DNA from: JAAYLN01 sp964592855
GTDB taxonomy: Bacteria > Verrucomicrobiota > Kiritimatiellia > RFP12 > JAAYLN01
Direction: 5' to 3'
DNA: 18,936 bases
Assembly: GCA_964592855.1 (NCBI GenBank)
Contig: CAZQKI010000082.1
Span: forward strand, 1 to 18,936
The notes beneath the pieces were generated by a model. It searched no databases. It saw only the letters and a list, made by a program, of their open reading frames with translations, and was not told the DNA's origin. Each line of letters opens with the position of its first letter. Position 1 is the first letter of the stretch. A program made the translations under genes and the position numbers. Shown here piece by piece: positions 1 to 6,519 of this stretch.

Positions 1-98
1 CCGAGCCGCCCGAGTCCTACGCCTTCGGCAGCCATGGCCCCGAAGCCTGCGGCCCATTTGCCCAACGCTTCGACATCGAGGATGCCTGCGAAGCGTGA
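1..98 (+). CDS. C-terminal fragment, possibly glucose-6-phosphate dehydrogenase
   Basis: Reading from position 3, an open frame of 31 codons ends at TGA 96-98. It has strongly GC-rich third positions, so it looks like the tail of a real gene entering from the left edge. The peptide contains ESYAFGSHGPEACGPF. This resembles the 'Y-x-x-G-S/T-x-G-P-x-x-A' motif close to the C-terminus of glucose-6-phosphate dehydrogenases, the NADP-dependent first step of the oxidative pentose phosphate pathway. The visible part is too short to include any catalytic residue. The family name is therefore only a suggestion from one short motif, while the coding call is somewhat firmer. Confidence 0.35.
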   Translation, partial: EPPESYAFGSHGPEACGPFAQRFDIEDACEA

Positions 99-447
99 CC
101 TACGCAGGATCGGAAATGGGTGAGTGCGGATTACGCGGTAGAACCGTCCTGTCGTCGGCCATAAGCGTCGCCGCACGCGTCTACCGAAGCGGAAGCACCT
201 GCGCGGAGGATACGCGGCGACAACTTGTCCAAGCATCCCGCCGCAGGCGGCGGGGAGGATAGCGCGCGGAGCCGCGCGCACTCAAAATCGGCGAGGCCCT
301 TCCACCGTGCATCCCATCAAGACGTGAGGCACGGCACACACGTGCGGCCGCTACCTTCACTCTGCCGTTCCCTCCCACTATCTATGTGCCCCAATCGCGC
401 CTCCCCCCCGCACCAACCGATATTGGACGTCGAGGGTCTGACACGAG
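99..447. other. Intergenic spacer with two GC-rich hairpins
   Basis: No convincing gene is seen in these 349 bases; the short frames present lack good codon bias and start signals. Two compact hairpins lie 7 bases apart. The first is at 237-254, with stem CCCGCCG/CGGCGGG and a 4-nt loop. The second is at 262-279, with stem GCGCGCG/CGCGCGC and a 4-nt loop. Neither is followed by a T-tract on either strand, so they are not classic intrinsic terminators. They sit between the convergent 3' ends of the left-edge gene and the minus-strand toxin gene, so a role in separating the two transcripts is possible. Confidence 0.5.
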
Positions 448-924
448 CTATTGCGAGCCGCCTGAACCCTCTTGTTCGGCGCTTCTCACGACGCCCTGGT
501 CCGCAGATCCCTTCGCCGCAAGCACCGACAGCAACTCGGGGGGATCGAATGCCGTGACTGAAGACTTCACAAAATCAGTCAGGTTGCGTGTCACTATGGC
601 ATCCGCTGAGATCAGGCGAGCCGCTTGCTCAATAACGGCGTCCTCGTAATCAGCGATGTCGCTCCGCAGGGCTTGTTCAAGCACGGGACGATTCACGGGG
701 GCGATCTCAAACAGGCCCAGGAGCCGTTGAAGCGCTGCGCGTGCTTCCCTTGGCGGGAGGGCCTGGCCGAGCAGGTAGTCGACGGTTGTCACCGTTGTCG
801 CGCAAAGGAAGCCCTCGATTCTGGATTCCTCGACCAGCGCGAAGACCTGCGTGGCCGCCTCGGCAAAGGGCCGTCGGTCAAGCAGGACATCGAGCACGAC
901 GTTGGTATCGACCAGCACTCTCAC
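448..924 (-). CDS. PIN-domain (VapC-like) ribonuclease toxin
   Basis: The gene encodes a 158-aa protein starting MRVLVDTNVVLDVLLDR. This is the usual N-terminus of PIN-domain RNases, which cleave RNA with Mg2+ held by acidic residues. Visible candidates for the acidic site are D6 (LVDTN), the E94/D95 pair in DYEDAV, and D108 or D117 in ADAIVTRNLTDF. The DYEDAV and ADAIVTRN combination is typical of the PIN_3 type. I chose the GTG at 924 because it overlaps the antitoxin stop in a GTGA arrangement and gives the family's normal N-terminus; the longer frame back to 1035 only covers antitoxin sequence. The last ~20 residues are polar and Ser/Gly/Glu-rich, beyond the usual domain end. In the pair the antitoxin is translated first, as expected for a type II module. 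Confidence 0.85.
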   Translation of the reverse strand: MRVLVDTNVVLDVLLDRRPFAEAATQVFALVEESRIEGFLCATTVTTVDYLLGQALPPREARAALQRLLGLFEIAPVNRPVLEQALRSDIADYEDAVIEQAARLISADAIVTRNLTDFVKSSVTAFDPPELLSVLAAKGSADQGVVRSAEQEGSGGSQ

Positions 925-1157
925 GAGTACTTCTCGCGCAAGTGTTTCCTGTAGTCCGATTCGGACACCCGGTGGCCCTTCATGACGCCGAGCAATGAAC
1001 CGGTCACGGGGGGAAGCGCGCCGACACGCTTGCATGGGCCCAAAGAGACAACGAACTCCCCGAACATCTGCGAGACCGATTTGCCGCGCCGCGCGGCGTG
1101 TGTCTTCGCCTCCGCCACGAGCGTGTCATCCATCCGCAATGTCAGTTTTGTATTCAT
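921..1157 (-). CDS. DUF6364-like antitoxin of the PIN toxin
   Basis: The 78-aa product begins MNTKLTLRMDDTLVAEAKTH and continues with ARRGKSVSQMFGEFV. This is the ribbon-helix-helix-like pattern of small antitoxins (DUF6364 type): a short beta strand with K/R-L-T-L-R, then two helices with 'RGKSVSQM'. Such proteins bind their own promoter and neutralise the partner toxin. The C-terminal half ends in a charged SESDYRKHLREKYS tail that would contact the toxin. I chose ATG 1157 rather than the upstream start at 1193, because the 12 extra residues do not match the family and an AAGAG sequence lies about 9 nt upstream of ATG 1157. The stop overlaps the toxin GTG by 4 nt. The divergent spacer to purB should hold the autoregulated promoter, but I see no clear -35/-10 pair for it. 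Confidence 0.8.
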   Translation of the reverse strand: MNTKLTLRMDDTLVAEAKTHAARRGKSVSQMFGEFVVSLGPCKRVGALPPVTGSLLGVMKGHRVSESDYRKHLREKYS

Positions 1158-1231
1158 GACGTATACTCTTGCACATGTCGCACGTCTCGTCAACCATCAT
1201 TCGGCGCACCGTTTTCGCGTCCAGACAGTGT

Positions 1232-1260
1232 TTGAAAGTTCCCTGCCGTTGCGCTAAACT
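1232..1260 (+). promoter_or_regulatory. Sigma70-type promoter of purB
   Basis: TTGAAA at 1232-1237 and TAAACT at 1255-1260 are separated by exactly 17 nt. This is a good housekeeping-type promoter, about 46 nt upstream of the purB ATG. The patch is AT-richer than its surroundings. It lies in the divergent spacer between the toxin-antitoxin module and purB. Confidence 0.6.
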
Positions 1261-1306
1261 GACACCCGTCGATGGGCCGGATCGGTCCTCGGACAAAGGA
1301 CTGGAC

Positions 1307-2677
1307 ATGGCTGACACGCAAGACCCGCTTCTCAACATCACCCCGCTGGACGGACGCTATGCGAACCGGATGGCGCCCCTGCGTGAAATCTTCTCGGAAT
1401 ACGGACTGATCCAGCGCCGTTTCCAGGTCGAAGTCGCCTGGCTGATCGCGCTGTGCGAAGCCCCCGGCATCCCCCAGGCCCCCGCGCTCACCCCCGGCGA
1501 AGCGGCCTGGCTCACAGGCCTCGCGGACAACTTCTCGCTGGCCGATGCCCGGCGCGTCAAGGCCATCGAAGCCACCACCAACCACGATGTCAAGGCTGTC
1601 GAATACGCCCTCAAGGAGAAGCTGGCGGGGACGGCGCTCGCCGACCGCGCGGAGTTCATCCACTTCGCCTGCACCTCCGAGGACATCAACAACCTCGCCC
1701 ATGCCCTCATGCTCCGCGACGGGCTCGCCGTCCTCCGCCAGGCCCAGCGCGACCTGACCGGCGCGCTGTCCGAGCTGGCCCATGCGAACGCCGACGTCCC
1801 CATGCTGGCCCGCACCCACGGCCAGACCGCCTCCCCGACCACGCTGGGCAAGGAGTTCGCCGTCTTTGTCCACCGCCTGAACCGCAGCGCCGCGCAGGTC
1901 GACGCCGTTGCGATGCCCGCCAAGCTCAACGGCGCCGTCGGCAACTTCAACGCCCACCTCGCGGCCTACCCGGATGTCGACTGGGAGTCGCTCGCCAGGC
2001 GCATCATCGAAACGCGCTTCGGCCTGCAGCAGAATCCGCTCACCACCCAGATCGAATCGCATGACGGCCTGGCGGAGCTTTTCGACGCCCTCAGCCGCTG
2101 GAACACCGTGCTGCTCTCCCTCGACCGCGACATCTGGAGCTACATCTCCGCCGGCTATCTCGGGCAGCAGGCCGTCAAGGGGGAAGTCGGCTCGTCAACC
2201 ATGCCGCACAAGATCAACCCCATCGACTTCGAAAACAGCGAAGGCAACCTCGGCATCGCCAACGCCCTCTTTGAACACCTGGCGCGCAAACTCCCCATCT
2301 CCCGCCTGCAGCGCGACCTGACCGACTCCACCGTCATCCGCAACATGGGCGCCGCCTTCGGACACACCCTGCTCGCCGTCCTCTCGACCCGCAAGGGACT
2401 GGGCAAACTCCGCGTCAACCACGCCCGCCTGGCCGCCGACCTCGACCAGGCCTGGGAAGTCCTCGCCGAGCCGATCCAGACCGTGATGCGCAAGGCCGGC
2501 CTGCCCAACCCCTACGAACAGTTGAAGGCGCTGACCCGCGGGCAGGCGATGGACGCCGCCTCGCTCCGGGCCTTCATCGAAACGCTCGACCTCCCCGCGG
2601 ACGACAAGTCGCGCCTGCTCGCACTGACGCCGGGTACCTACATCGGCCTGGCGCCGCAACTGGCCCGGCGCGTGTAG
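1307..2677 (+). CDS. purB: Adenylosuccinate lyase
   Basis: PurB catalyses two beta-eliminations of fumarate in purine synthesis: SAICAR to AICAR, and adenylosuccinate to AMP. The 456-aa product has the same length as the E. coli enzyme and is of the same subtype (N-terminal NITPLDGRYA). Visible motifs are TSEDINN (123-129), ARTHGQTASPTTLGKE with the catalytic His at residue 171, and the fumarase/aspartase superfamily signature GSSTMPHKINP (295-305), which carries the catalytic Ser loop. The following DFENSEGN block is also typical of PurB. ATG 1307 was chosen because AAAGGA (1295-1300) precedes it and the product aligns in length with the family; the open frame upstream to 1169 includes the promoter region. 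The gene is intact and is followed after 43 nt by pyrE, so the two are probably co-transcribed. Confidence 0.97.
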   Translation: MADTQDPLLNITPLDGRYANRMAPLREIFSEYGLIQRRFQVEVAWLIALCEAPGIPQAPALTPGEAAWLTGLADNFSLADARRVKAIEATTNHDVKAVEYALKEKLAGTALADRAEFIHFACTSEDINNLAHALMLRDGLAVLRQAQRDLTGALSELAHANADVPMLARTHGQTASPTTLGKEFAVFVHRLNRSAAQVDAVAMPAKLNGAVGNFNAHLAAYPDVDWESLARRIIETRFGLQQNPLTTQIESHDGLAELFDALSRWNTVLLSLDRDIWSYISAGYLGQQAVKGEVGSSTMPHKINPIDFENSEGNLGIANALFEHLARKLPISRLQRDLTDSTVIRNMGAAFGHTLLAVLSTRKGLGKLRVNHARLAADLDQAWEVLAEPIQTVMRKAGLPNPYEQLKALTRGQAMDAASLRAFIETLDLPADDKSRLLALTPGTYIGLAPQLARRV

Positions 2678-2720
2678 CCGGCCACTTCTTCCCCGTCTTC
2701 CTGAAAGGAGATTCCGCCCC

Positions 2721-3290
2721 ATGCAACCCAACGAAATCCTCCGCGACCTGGAGGTCACCGGCGCGCTGCTGAACGGCCATTTCGAGCTCCGCTCGAAGCT
2801 GCACAGCAACCGCTTCTTCCAATGCGCGCTGTTGCAGCGCCATCCCCGCGTCTTTGCGCGGCTCTGCGCCGCACTGGCCGAAAAGGTGAAAGCGGTGGAT
2901 CTGGGGCACCTCGACAGCGTCATCGCCCCCGCCCTCGGCGGCATCGTCGCCGGACACGAACTGGCGCGGGGCCTCGACCTCCTCTCCGTTTTCGCCGAGA
3001 AGCAGGACGGCAAGCTGGCCATGCGCCGCTTTGCGATCGACGCCGGCTCGCGGTACATCGTCGCCGAGGATGTCGTCACTCGCGGCGGGCGGGTCCAGGA
3101 GACGATCGATCTCGTCCGTCAGGGCGGCGGCGAAGTCGCCGCCGTCGCGGTGCTCATCGACCGCAGCGCGGGCCAGGCCGACTTTGGCGTGCCCCTCTTC
3201 AGCCTGCTCGAAATGGCGCCGGAAGTCTGGCAGCCTGGCGAATGCCCCCTGTGCCGGGCAGGCCTTCCGATGATCCATCCGGGGTCATGA
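2721..3290 (+). CDS. pyrE: Orotate phosphoribosyltransferase
   Basis: PyrE transfers ribose-5-phosphate from PRPP to orotate to make OMP, the fifth step of de novo pyrimidine synthesis. The 189-aa product fits the short Thermus-type branch. The N-terminus reads VTGALLNGHFELRSKLHSN-RFFQCALL, the Ser/His-rich orotate site. The PRPP-binding loop is YIVAEDVVTRGG (112-123); the usual form is EDVxTTGG, so T-to-R at position 121 is a variation of this branch or lineage. The C-terminus has ECPLC (174-178), a Cys pair common in this branch. AAAGGAG at 2704-2710 is a strong ribosome binding site. The stop overlaps the following pseudopilin start as ATGA, which implies translational coupling between a nucleotide enzyme and a secretion gene. 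Confidence 0.93.
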   Translation: MQPNEILRDLEVTGALLNGHFELRSKLHSNRFFQCALLQRHPRVFARLCAALAEKVKAVDLGHLDSVIAPALGGIVAGHELARGLDLLSVFAEKQDGKLAMRRFAIDAGSRYIVAEDVVTRGGRVQETIDLVRQGGGEVAAVAVLIDRSAGQADFGVPLFSLLEMAPEVWQPGECPLCRAGLPMIHPGS

Positions 3291-3577
3291 TGCACCGTCA
3301 CGCGGGCTTCTCGCTGGTCGAAGCGCTCCTGGCCTGCGCCCTGCTGGGCCTCGTGCTCGTGCCGGCGCTGGGCGCCTTCCGCGTCCACCTCGCGGCGGCC
3401 GACCGGATGCAGGCGCGGCTGAACATCGAGCGGACGCTGGCCGAGCGCCTGAACCAGTCCGAATTGCGCATCCTCGCCGGCCAGCCCGGCACCCGCCCCT
3501 CCGGGTTCCAGGCCGATGGCCTGCGCATCGCGGAGCAGCCCCTGGAGTCCAACCCCTGCGGCACCAACCGGCTGTGG
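3287..3577 (+). CDS. Pseudopilin (GspI-like), 3' end lost in the assembly gap
   Basis: The 97 visible codons encode MMHRHAGFSLVEALLACALL, a class III (type IV prepilin) N-terminus. It has a short basic leader, cleavage expected at G7/F8, and the conserved Glu at +5 (E12), followed by a hydrophobic helix to about residue 28. After methylation such subunits assemble in the inner membrane into the pseudopilus of type II secretion or type IV pilus-like systems. The 'EALLACALLGLVLVP' helix and the following coiled segment best resemble the minor pseudopilin GspI. The start codon overlaps the pyrE stop (ATGA), and a second ATG follows directly at 3290. The frame is open into the run of N, so the end is unknown. 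Confidence 0.75.
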
Positions 3578-3677
3578 NNNNNNNNNNNNNNNNNNNNNNN
3601 NNNNNNNNNNNNNNNNNNNNNNNNNNNNNNNNNNNNNNNNNNNNNNNNNNNNNNNNNNNNNNNNNNNNNNNNNNNNN
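3578..3677. other. Assembly gap (100 N)
   Basis: Exactly 100 N separate two partial pseudopilin frames. A round 100 usually marks a scaffold gap of unknown length, not measured distance. The left fragment is in frame 2 and the right fragment in frame 3, and they look like two different genes. The gap therefore hides the end of the first gene, the start of the second, and possibly more. Confidence 0.98.
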
Positions 3678-4115
3678 ATTCTCATGCAGTCCTTCACGCT
3701 GTGGGAGCATGGCGTCGCCCGCACGCGGAAACTTGCGGCGACCGACGACTTCGCGACGCAGATCGCCCGCGACTTTGCCTCGGCGCAAGGGGGGATGGGC
3801 TTTGTCGGCGAGTCCGGCCAATGCCGGTTCTGGTCGATCGAAGCCCGTGACGCCGGGCCGCCCCAGCTCGTCGCCGTGGCGTATGAACTCAAGCCGGCTG
3901 TCATTCTGCGCCGCGCCACCTCCCGCAGCGACGCTACGGTCCTTGAGCAGCGCTACGCCCCGGTTGAAGCGCTGGCGCTCCGCTACGGGGCTCCCGAAGC
4001 CCCGGCCGACGACTGGCGTGATGCGTGGATGAATCCCACCAACGCTCCCACGCGTCTGTCCCTTCAATCCGCGCAACTTGGCTCCCGCCATCTGCTCCTC
4101 CGGAGGACCCCATGA
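3678..4115 (+). CDS. Minor pseudopilin (GspJ-like), 5' end lost in the assembly gap
   Basis: The visible part is 145 residues, starting ILMQSFTLWEHGVARTRKLA and ending at TGA 4113-4115. It lacks the N-terminal methylation segment, which would lie in the gap. What remains starts in the region just after a membrane helix and runs through an amphipathic stretch (ATDDFATQIARDFASA) into a beta-rich pseudopilin head. The end, DDWRDAW followed by a strand of hydrophobics, resembles the C-terminal part of GspJ-type minor pseudopilins. Its place between a GspI-like and a GspK-like gene supports this, as I-J-K is the usual order. Its stop overlaps the next start (ATGA). The assignment leans on context more than on sequence. 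Confidence 0.6.
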   Translation: MLMQSFTLWEHGVARTRKLAATDDFATQIARDFASAQGGMGFVGESGQCRFWSIEARDAGPPQLVAVAYELKPAVILRRATSRSDATVLEQRYAPVEALALRYGAPEAPADDWRDAWMNPTNAPTRLSLQSAQLGSRHLLLRRTP

Positions 4116-5272
4116 GCGCTTCGCGAACCTTCAGCGTTGAACGTTCAGCGTTGGGCGTTGAGCGTTTTCGATTTTCGATTTTCGATTTTCGATTTGCGAG
4201 TTTCCCGTTTCGAATTTCCAGTTTCGATTTTCGATTTTCGATTTTCCAGTTTCCAGCCTCATCCCAATCACCCCGCCCCCTGCGCCGCGACGCGGGCAGC
4301 CTGCTGATCATCGCGTTGGTCGCGGTTTCGGTCGTGACGCTGCTGGTGCTTTCGCTTGGCTCCTGGGTCGCTGCGCAATCAACGGTCCTGGCGGCCAACC
4401 GCTTCCGGCGCGAAGTCCGCCAGGGCGCGCGCAATGCCGCTGTCCTCTGTCTGGCGGAGCGGGTCGCGCCCGATACCAATCACTGGGATGCCGCAGGCGA
4501 GCCGTGGGCACGGGAGCCTTGGGAGCGCCGCGACGAGGGATGGGTGATGCGGGTCTCCGGCTGTGGCTGGCGGGAAGAGCCCGGCGCGACCGTCGGGCTG
4601 GTCGACGAGAGCGGGAAGGTGCCCCTGAACACCGCGCCCGAGTTCCTCCTGACGGCGCTGTTCCGCGAAGCTGCCGGAGTGCCGGAGGCCATCGCAGCCT
4701 CGTATGCCCAGCGCATCGCCGATTGGCGCGATGCCGACTCGGTCGCCGGGGGAGGGGCGACGCCGGAGGCGACGGCCTACGGCACGCGCGAACAGCCTTG
4801 GGAGGCGTCCAACCGGCCATTTGTCTGCGTGGAGGAACTGGCTGGCATTCCGTCCATGGCGCCCGGACACTACGCCGCGATCGCCCCCTATCTCACGGTT
4901 GAAGGCTCCGGCAGGATCAACCTCAACACCGCCTCCGAGCCCGTCCTGCGCGCGGCCTTCCAGGTCGTCTCCGCCGGCGACGGCGGTGCCGCGGCCAGGC
5001 TGATGGGGCGCATGATGACACACCGCCGCGCCGGATATTTCTTCACGGCTGCTACGGCCGCGGGGATTGGTCGCGATCTCGGCGGGCTTCCTGCCGATGA
5101 AGCGACCCTGCTGGGGCGTGTCGAGTCCTACGTCACGGTACAGTCGGCCGCCGTCAGCGGCATCGCCGAGGCGACGCCCGCCGTCGCCTGGGCTGCGGGT
5201 CGCCGCGGCGGACGCGCGCATTTCACCTGGAACCGCGCTCAGTCCCGGTTCACCCGCTGGGTGGAGGAGTAG
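4112..5272 (+). CDS. GspK-like minor pseudopilin with a repeat-encoded N-terminal extension
   Basis: The product is 386 aa. A prepilin-like segment RRDAGSLLIIALVAV begins near residue 58, with a membrane helix at about 64-88. GspK features follow: DESGKVPLNTAP (165-176), DWRDADS (204-210), and a second helix-hairpin-helix-type INLNTASEP (269-277). GspK caps the pseudopilus tip together with I and J. The odd part is residues 8-49, which are encoded by a heptanucleotide array (4127-4259) and read as aromatic/Arg repeats such as FRFSIFDFRF. A normal prepilin leader is short and basic; here about 60 residues precede the expected cleavage site. ATG 4112 is still the only credible start: GGAGGA lies at 4102-4107, it overlaps the previous stop (ATGA), and no in-frame ATG lies between the array and the helix. 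Proper processing of this leader is doubtful. Confidence 0.8.
   Translation: MSASRTFSVERSALGVERFRFSIFDFRFASFPFRISSFDFRFSIFQFPASSQSPRPLRRDAGSLLIIALVAVSVVTLLVLSLGSWVAAQSTVLAANRFRREVRQGARNAAVLCLAERVAPDTNHWDAAGEPWAREPWERRDEGWVMRVSGCGWREEPGATVGLVDESGKVPLNTAPEFLLTALFREAAGVPEAIAASYAQRIADWRDADSVAGGGATPEATAYGTREQPWEASNRPFVCVEELAGIPSMAPGHYAAIAPYLTVEGSGRINLNTASEPVLRAAFQVVSAGDGGAAARLMGRMMTHRRAGYFFTAATAAGIGRDLGGLPADEATLLGRVESYVTVQSAAVSGIAEATPAVAWAAGRRGGRAHFTWNRAQSRFTRWVEE
4127..4259 (+). repeat. Heptanucleotide tandem array (19 units of 7 bp)
   Basis: The stretch divides without slippage into 7-mers. From 4134 they are GCGTTGA, ACGTTCA, GCGTTGG, GCGTTGA, GCGTTTT, then CGATTTT three times, CGATTTG, CGAGTTT, CCCGTTT, CGAATTT, CCAGTTT, CGATTTT three times, CCAGTTT and CCAGCCT. 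The diverged unit ACCTTCA (4127-4133) precedes these. Two sub-types exist: a GCGTTGA type on the left and a CGATTTT type on the right. The 18-unit core is 126 bp, a multiple of 3. It is much AT-richer than the flanks. A pure CGATTTT array has no stop codon in any of the six frames, so its openness alone does not prove coding. It resembles the short tandemly repeated heptamers (STRR) described in cyanobacteria in form, not in sequence. Confidence 0.95.
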
Positions 5273-5277
5273 GGGAG

Positions 5278-5586
5278 ATGCTGAAACTGGTCGTATACAT
5301 TCCCGAGTCCCATCTCGAACCGGTCAAGGCGGCGCTTTTCGCGGCCGGCGCCGGGGCTTACAAGAATTACGACTGCTGCTGCTGGCAGGTTTTGGGGCAG
5401 GGGCAGTTCCGGCCGCTCAAGGGGAGCCGGCCTTTCATCGGCCAGGCCGGCACGGTCGAGCGGGTGGCCGAGTACCGCGTCGAGATGATCTGCCCGGAAG
5501 CCTGTCAGGCTGCCGTCAGCGCCGCCCTCCGCCGCGCGCATCCTTACGAACAGCCCGCCTTCGACTTCACGCCTGTTTTGGCGTAG
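5278..5586 (+). CDS. Stand-alone NIF3/YqfO C-terminal-type (CutA-like fold) protein
   Basis: The 102-aa product starts MLKLVVYIPESHLEPVKAAL. Conserved blocks of the small 'NGG1p-interacting factor NIF3' family follow: FAAGAGAYKNYDCCCWQ (21-37), GQGQFRPLKGSRPFIG (40-55), VERVAEYRVEM (60-70) and AHPYEQPAFD (87-96). In larger NIF3/YqfO proteins this module is inserted in a metal-binding GTP cyclohydrolase-like scaffold. Alone it forms CutA-like trimers, and its function is not established. The Cys run at 33-35 (CCC) exceeds the usual pair. GGAGGA lies at 5263-5268, nine bases before ATG 5278, and only 5 nt separate it from the gspK-like stop, so it is the last gene of the plus-strand run. Its 3' end overlaps the convergent gene by 43 nt. 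Confidence 0.85.
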   Translation: MLKLVVYIPESHLEPVKAALFAAGAGAYKNYDCCCWQVLGQGQFRPLKGSRPFIGQAGTVERVAEYRVEMICPEACQAAVSAALRRAHPYEQPAFDFTPVLA

Positions 5587-6053
5587 GGGTTGGCGGGGAG
5601 CTTCGCCTGGCGCTCATAGGCCCGGGCGAGCGCGGGGTCGCGGTACACGCGCAGCACGCAGTGCGGCTCGGTCCGCGACTCCATGTCGCAGACCACATGC
5701 AGGCCGGCCGCCTGGATGACGGGCTGCACCCAACCCGCGCAATGGTCGCAGTAGAGCGGGGAGGGCGTGGCATCGTTGTCGAGCACCTTGGCCAGGCTGG
5801 GGCAGCGATTCATGCGGAACTCGAAGTAATCCCCGGTCAGCGTCAGCTTGCCCTTGCAATCCTCCTCCTTCAGTATCCGCGTCCAATAGTCGTAGCAGGC
5901 CTGCAGGCCGCCGGCGCGGAACAGCTCCACCAGTTCCTGGCTCTGCAGGCGGCCGAGTTCGCGCCAGTAGGCGACGAGATGTGGGCGTCCCTTGCGCTCG
6001 AGGGCCTTGAAGACCTCGTTGTAAAAGCGGACAAAGTGGTCGCTGGGAATCAT
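5544..6053 (-). CDS. L-2-amino-thiazoline-4-carboxylate hydrolase-like protein, copy 2
   Basis: The product is 169 aa with a helical N-terminal half and a cysteine-bearing C-terminal half: FEFRMNRCPSLAKVL (C84), YCDHCAGW (C102, C105), CDMESRTEPHCVLRVYRD (C122, C132). The order 'hydrophobic-x-x-CP', 'YCDHC' and a final 'x-C-x-x-x-V' resembles the family of L-2-amino-thiazoline-4-carboxylic acid hydrolase-like proteins; most members have no tested activity. It looks like a paralogue of the gene just upstream (C-P at 84/96, F/Y-C at 102/114, last Cys at 132/142). Its ATG overlaps the upstream stop (ATGA), so the two are translationally coupled. Its 3' end overlaps the convergent NIF3-like gene by 43 nt. 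The family call is tentative; the coding call is firm. Confidence 0.7.
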   Translation of the reverse strand: MIPSDHFVRFYNEVFKALERKGRPHLVAYWRELGRLQSQELVELFRAGGLQACYDYWTRILKEEDCKGKLTLTGDYFEFRMNRCPSLAKVLDNDATPSPLYCDHCAGWVQPVIQAAGLHVVCDMESRTEPHCVLRVYRDPALARAYERQAKLPANPYAKTGVKSKAGCS

Positions 6054-6505
6054 GACGGCCTCCTCCGGATGGTCTGCACGCAACGCCCTTCGCCCAGCAC
6101 CTCCGTCGTGATCGTGAAGGGCGTCCCCTCCGCCAGGGCGTTGTTGACCGTGACGGTTTGACGGCAGAAGGCCGGGTCGATGTCGATGCCGCGCAGGCGG
6201 AGATACGCGATGGCCGGGCACTCCTGCACGGTCATCCGGATCTCGCTCCCCTTGCGCCGGATCGTGATGCGGCCCTTTTCCCGGCGGAAGAAGTGCCGCC
6301 AGTGCTTTACCAGTTGTTCCGGATCGCCCCGCTTCAAATCCTCGTGGATGGAGCGGTAGACATCCTGCGCGACGTGCCGCAGGATCGCGTCGAGCATGCG
6401 GAGCCCGTGCGTCTTGCGCAGGTAGGCGATGGTTCCGTTCGTGGTGCGGTGGAAGTCCCGGTGGAGGGGACCCGTCTCATGATAGCGCAGGTTGGGTTTT
6501 CGCAT
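6050..6505 (-). CDS. L-2-amino-thiazoline-4-carboxylate hydrolase-like protein, copy 1
   Basis: The product is 151 aa from ATG 6505. Its N-terminus reads MRKPNLRYHETGPLHRDFHR. Helices follow, then a C-terminal part with VQECPAIAYLRLRG (C96), PAFCRQT (C114) and GEGRCVQ (C142). The Cys spacing parallels the next gene, so they look like tandem paralogues; both resemble the L-2-amino-thiazoline-4-carboxylic acid hydrolase-like family. Two starts are possible. ATG 6523 overlaps the aldolase stop (ATGA) but has no ribosome binding site. ATG 6505 has GGGAG at a good distance and is preferred. Its position directly after a DapA-family aldolase gene suggests a shared pathway, but no substrate can be read from the sequence. 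Confidence 0.7.
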   Translation of the reverse strand: MRKPNLRYHETGPLHRDFHRTTNGTIAYLRKTHGLRMLDAILRHVAQDVYRSIHEDLKRGDPEQLVKHWRHFFRREKGRITIRRKGSEIRMTVQECPAIAYLRLRGIDIDPAFCRQTVTVNNALAEGTPFTITTEVLGEGRCVQTIRRRPS

Positions 6506-6519
6506 GGCCCCGTCTCCCT

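Noticed and set aside
237..279. Pair of intrinsic terminators
   Set aside because: The stems are good, but no T-tract follows on either strand, so they were only described as hairpins.
1190..2062. Minus-strand frame of 290 codons opposite purB
   Set aside because: It lies fully opposite the well-supported purB gene and shows only shadow composition.
4127..4259. CRISPR array
   Set aside because: Units are contiguous 7-mers without spacers, and no cas genes are present.
3934..4479. Minus-strand frame with ENRKSK-type repeats
   Set aside because: It is the reverse reading of the heptamer array. Pure CGATTTT units are open in all six frames, so this openness has no coding value.
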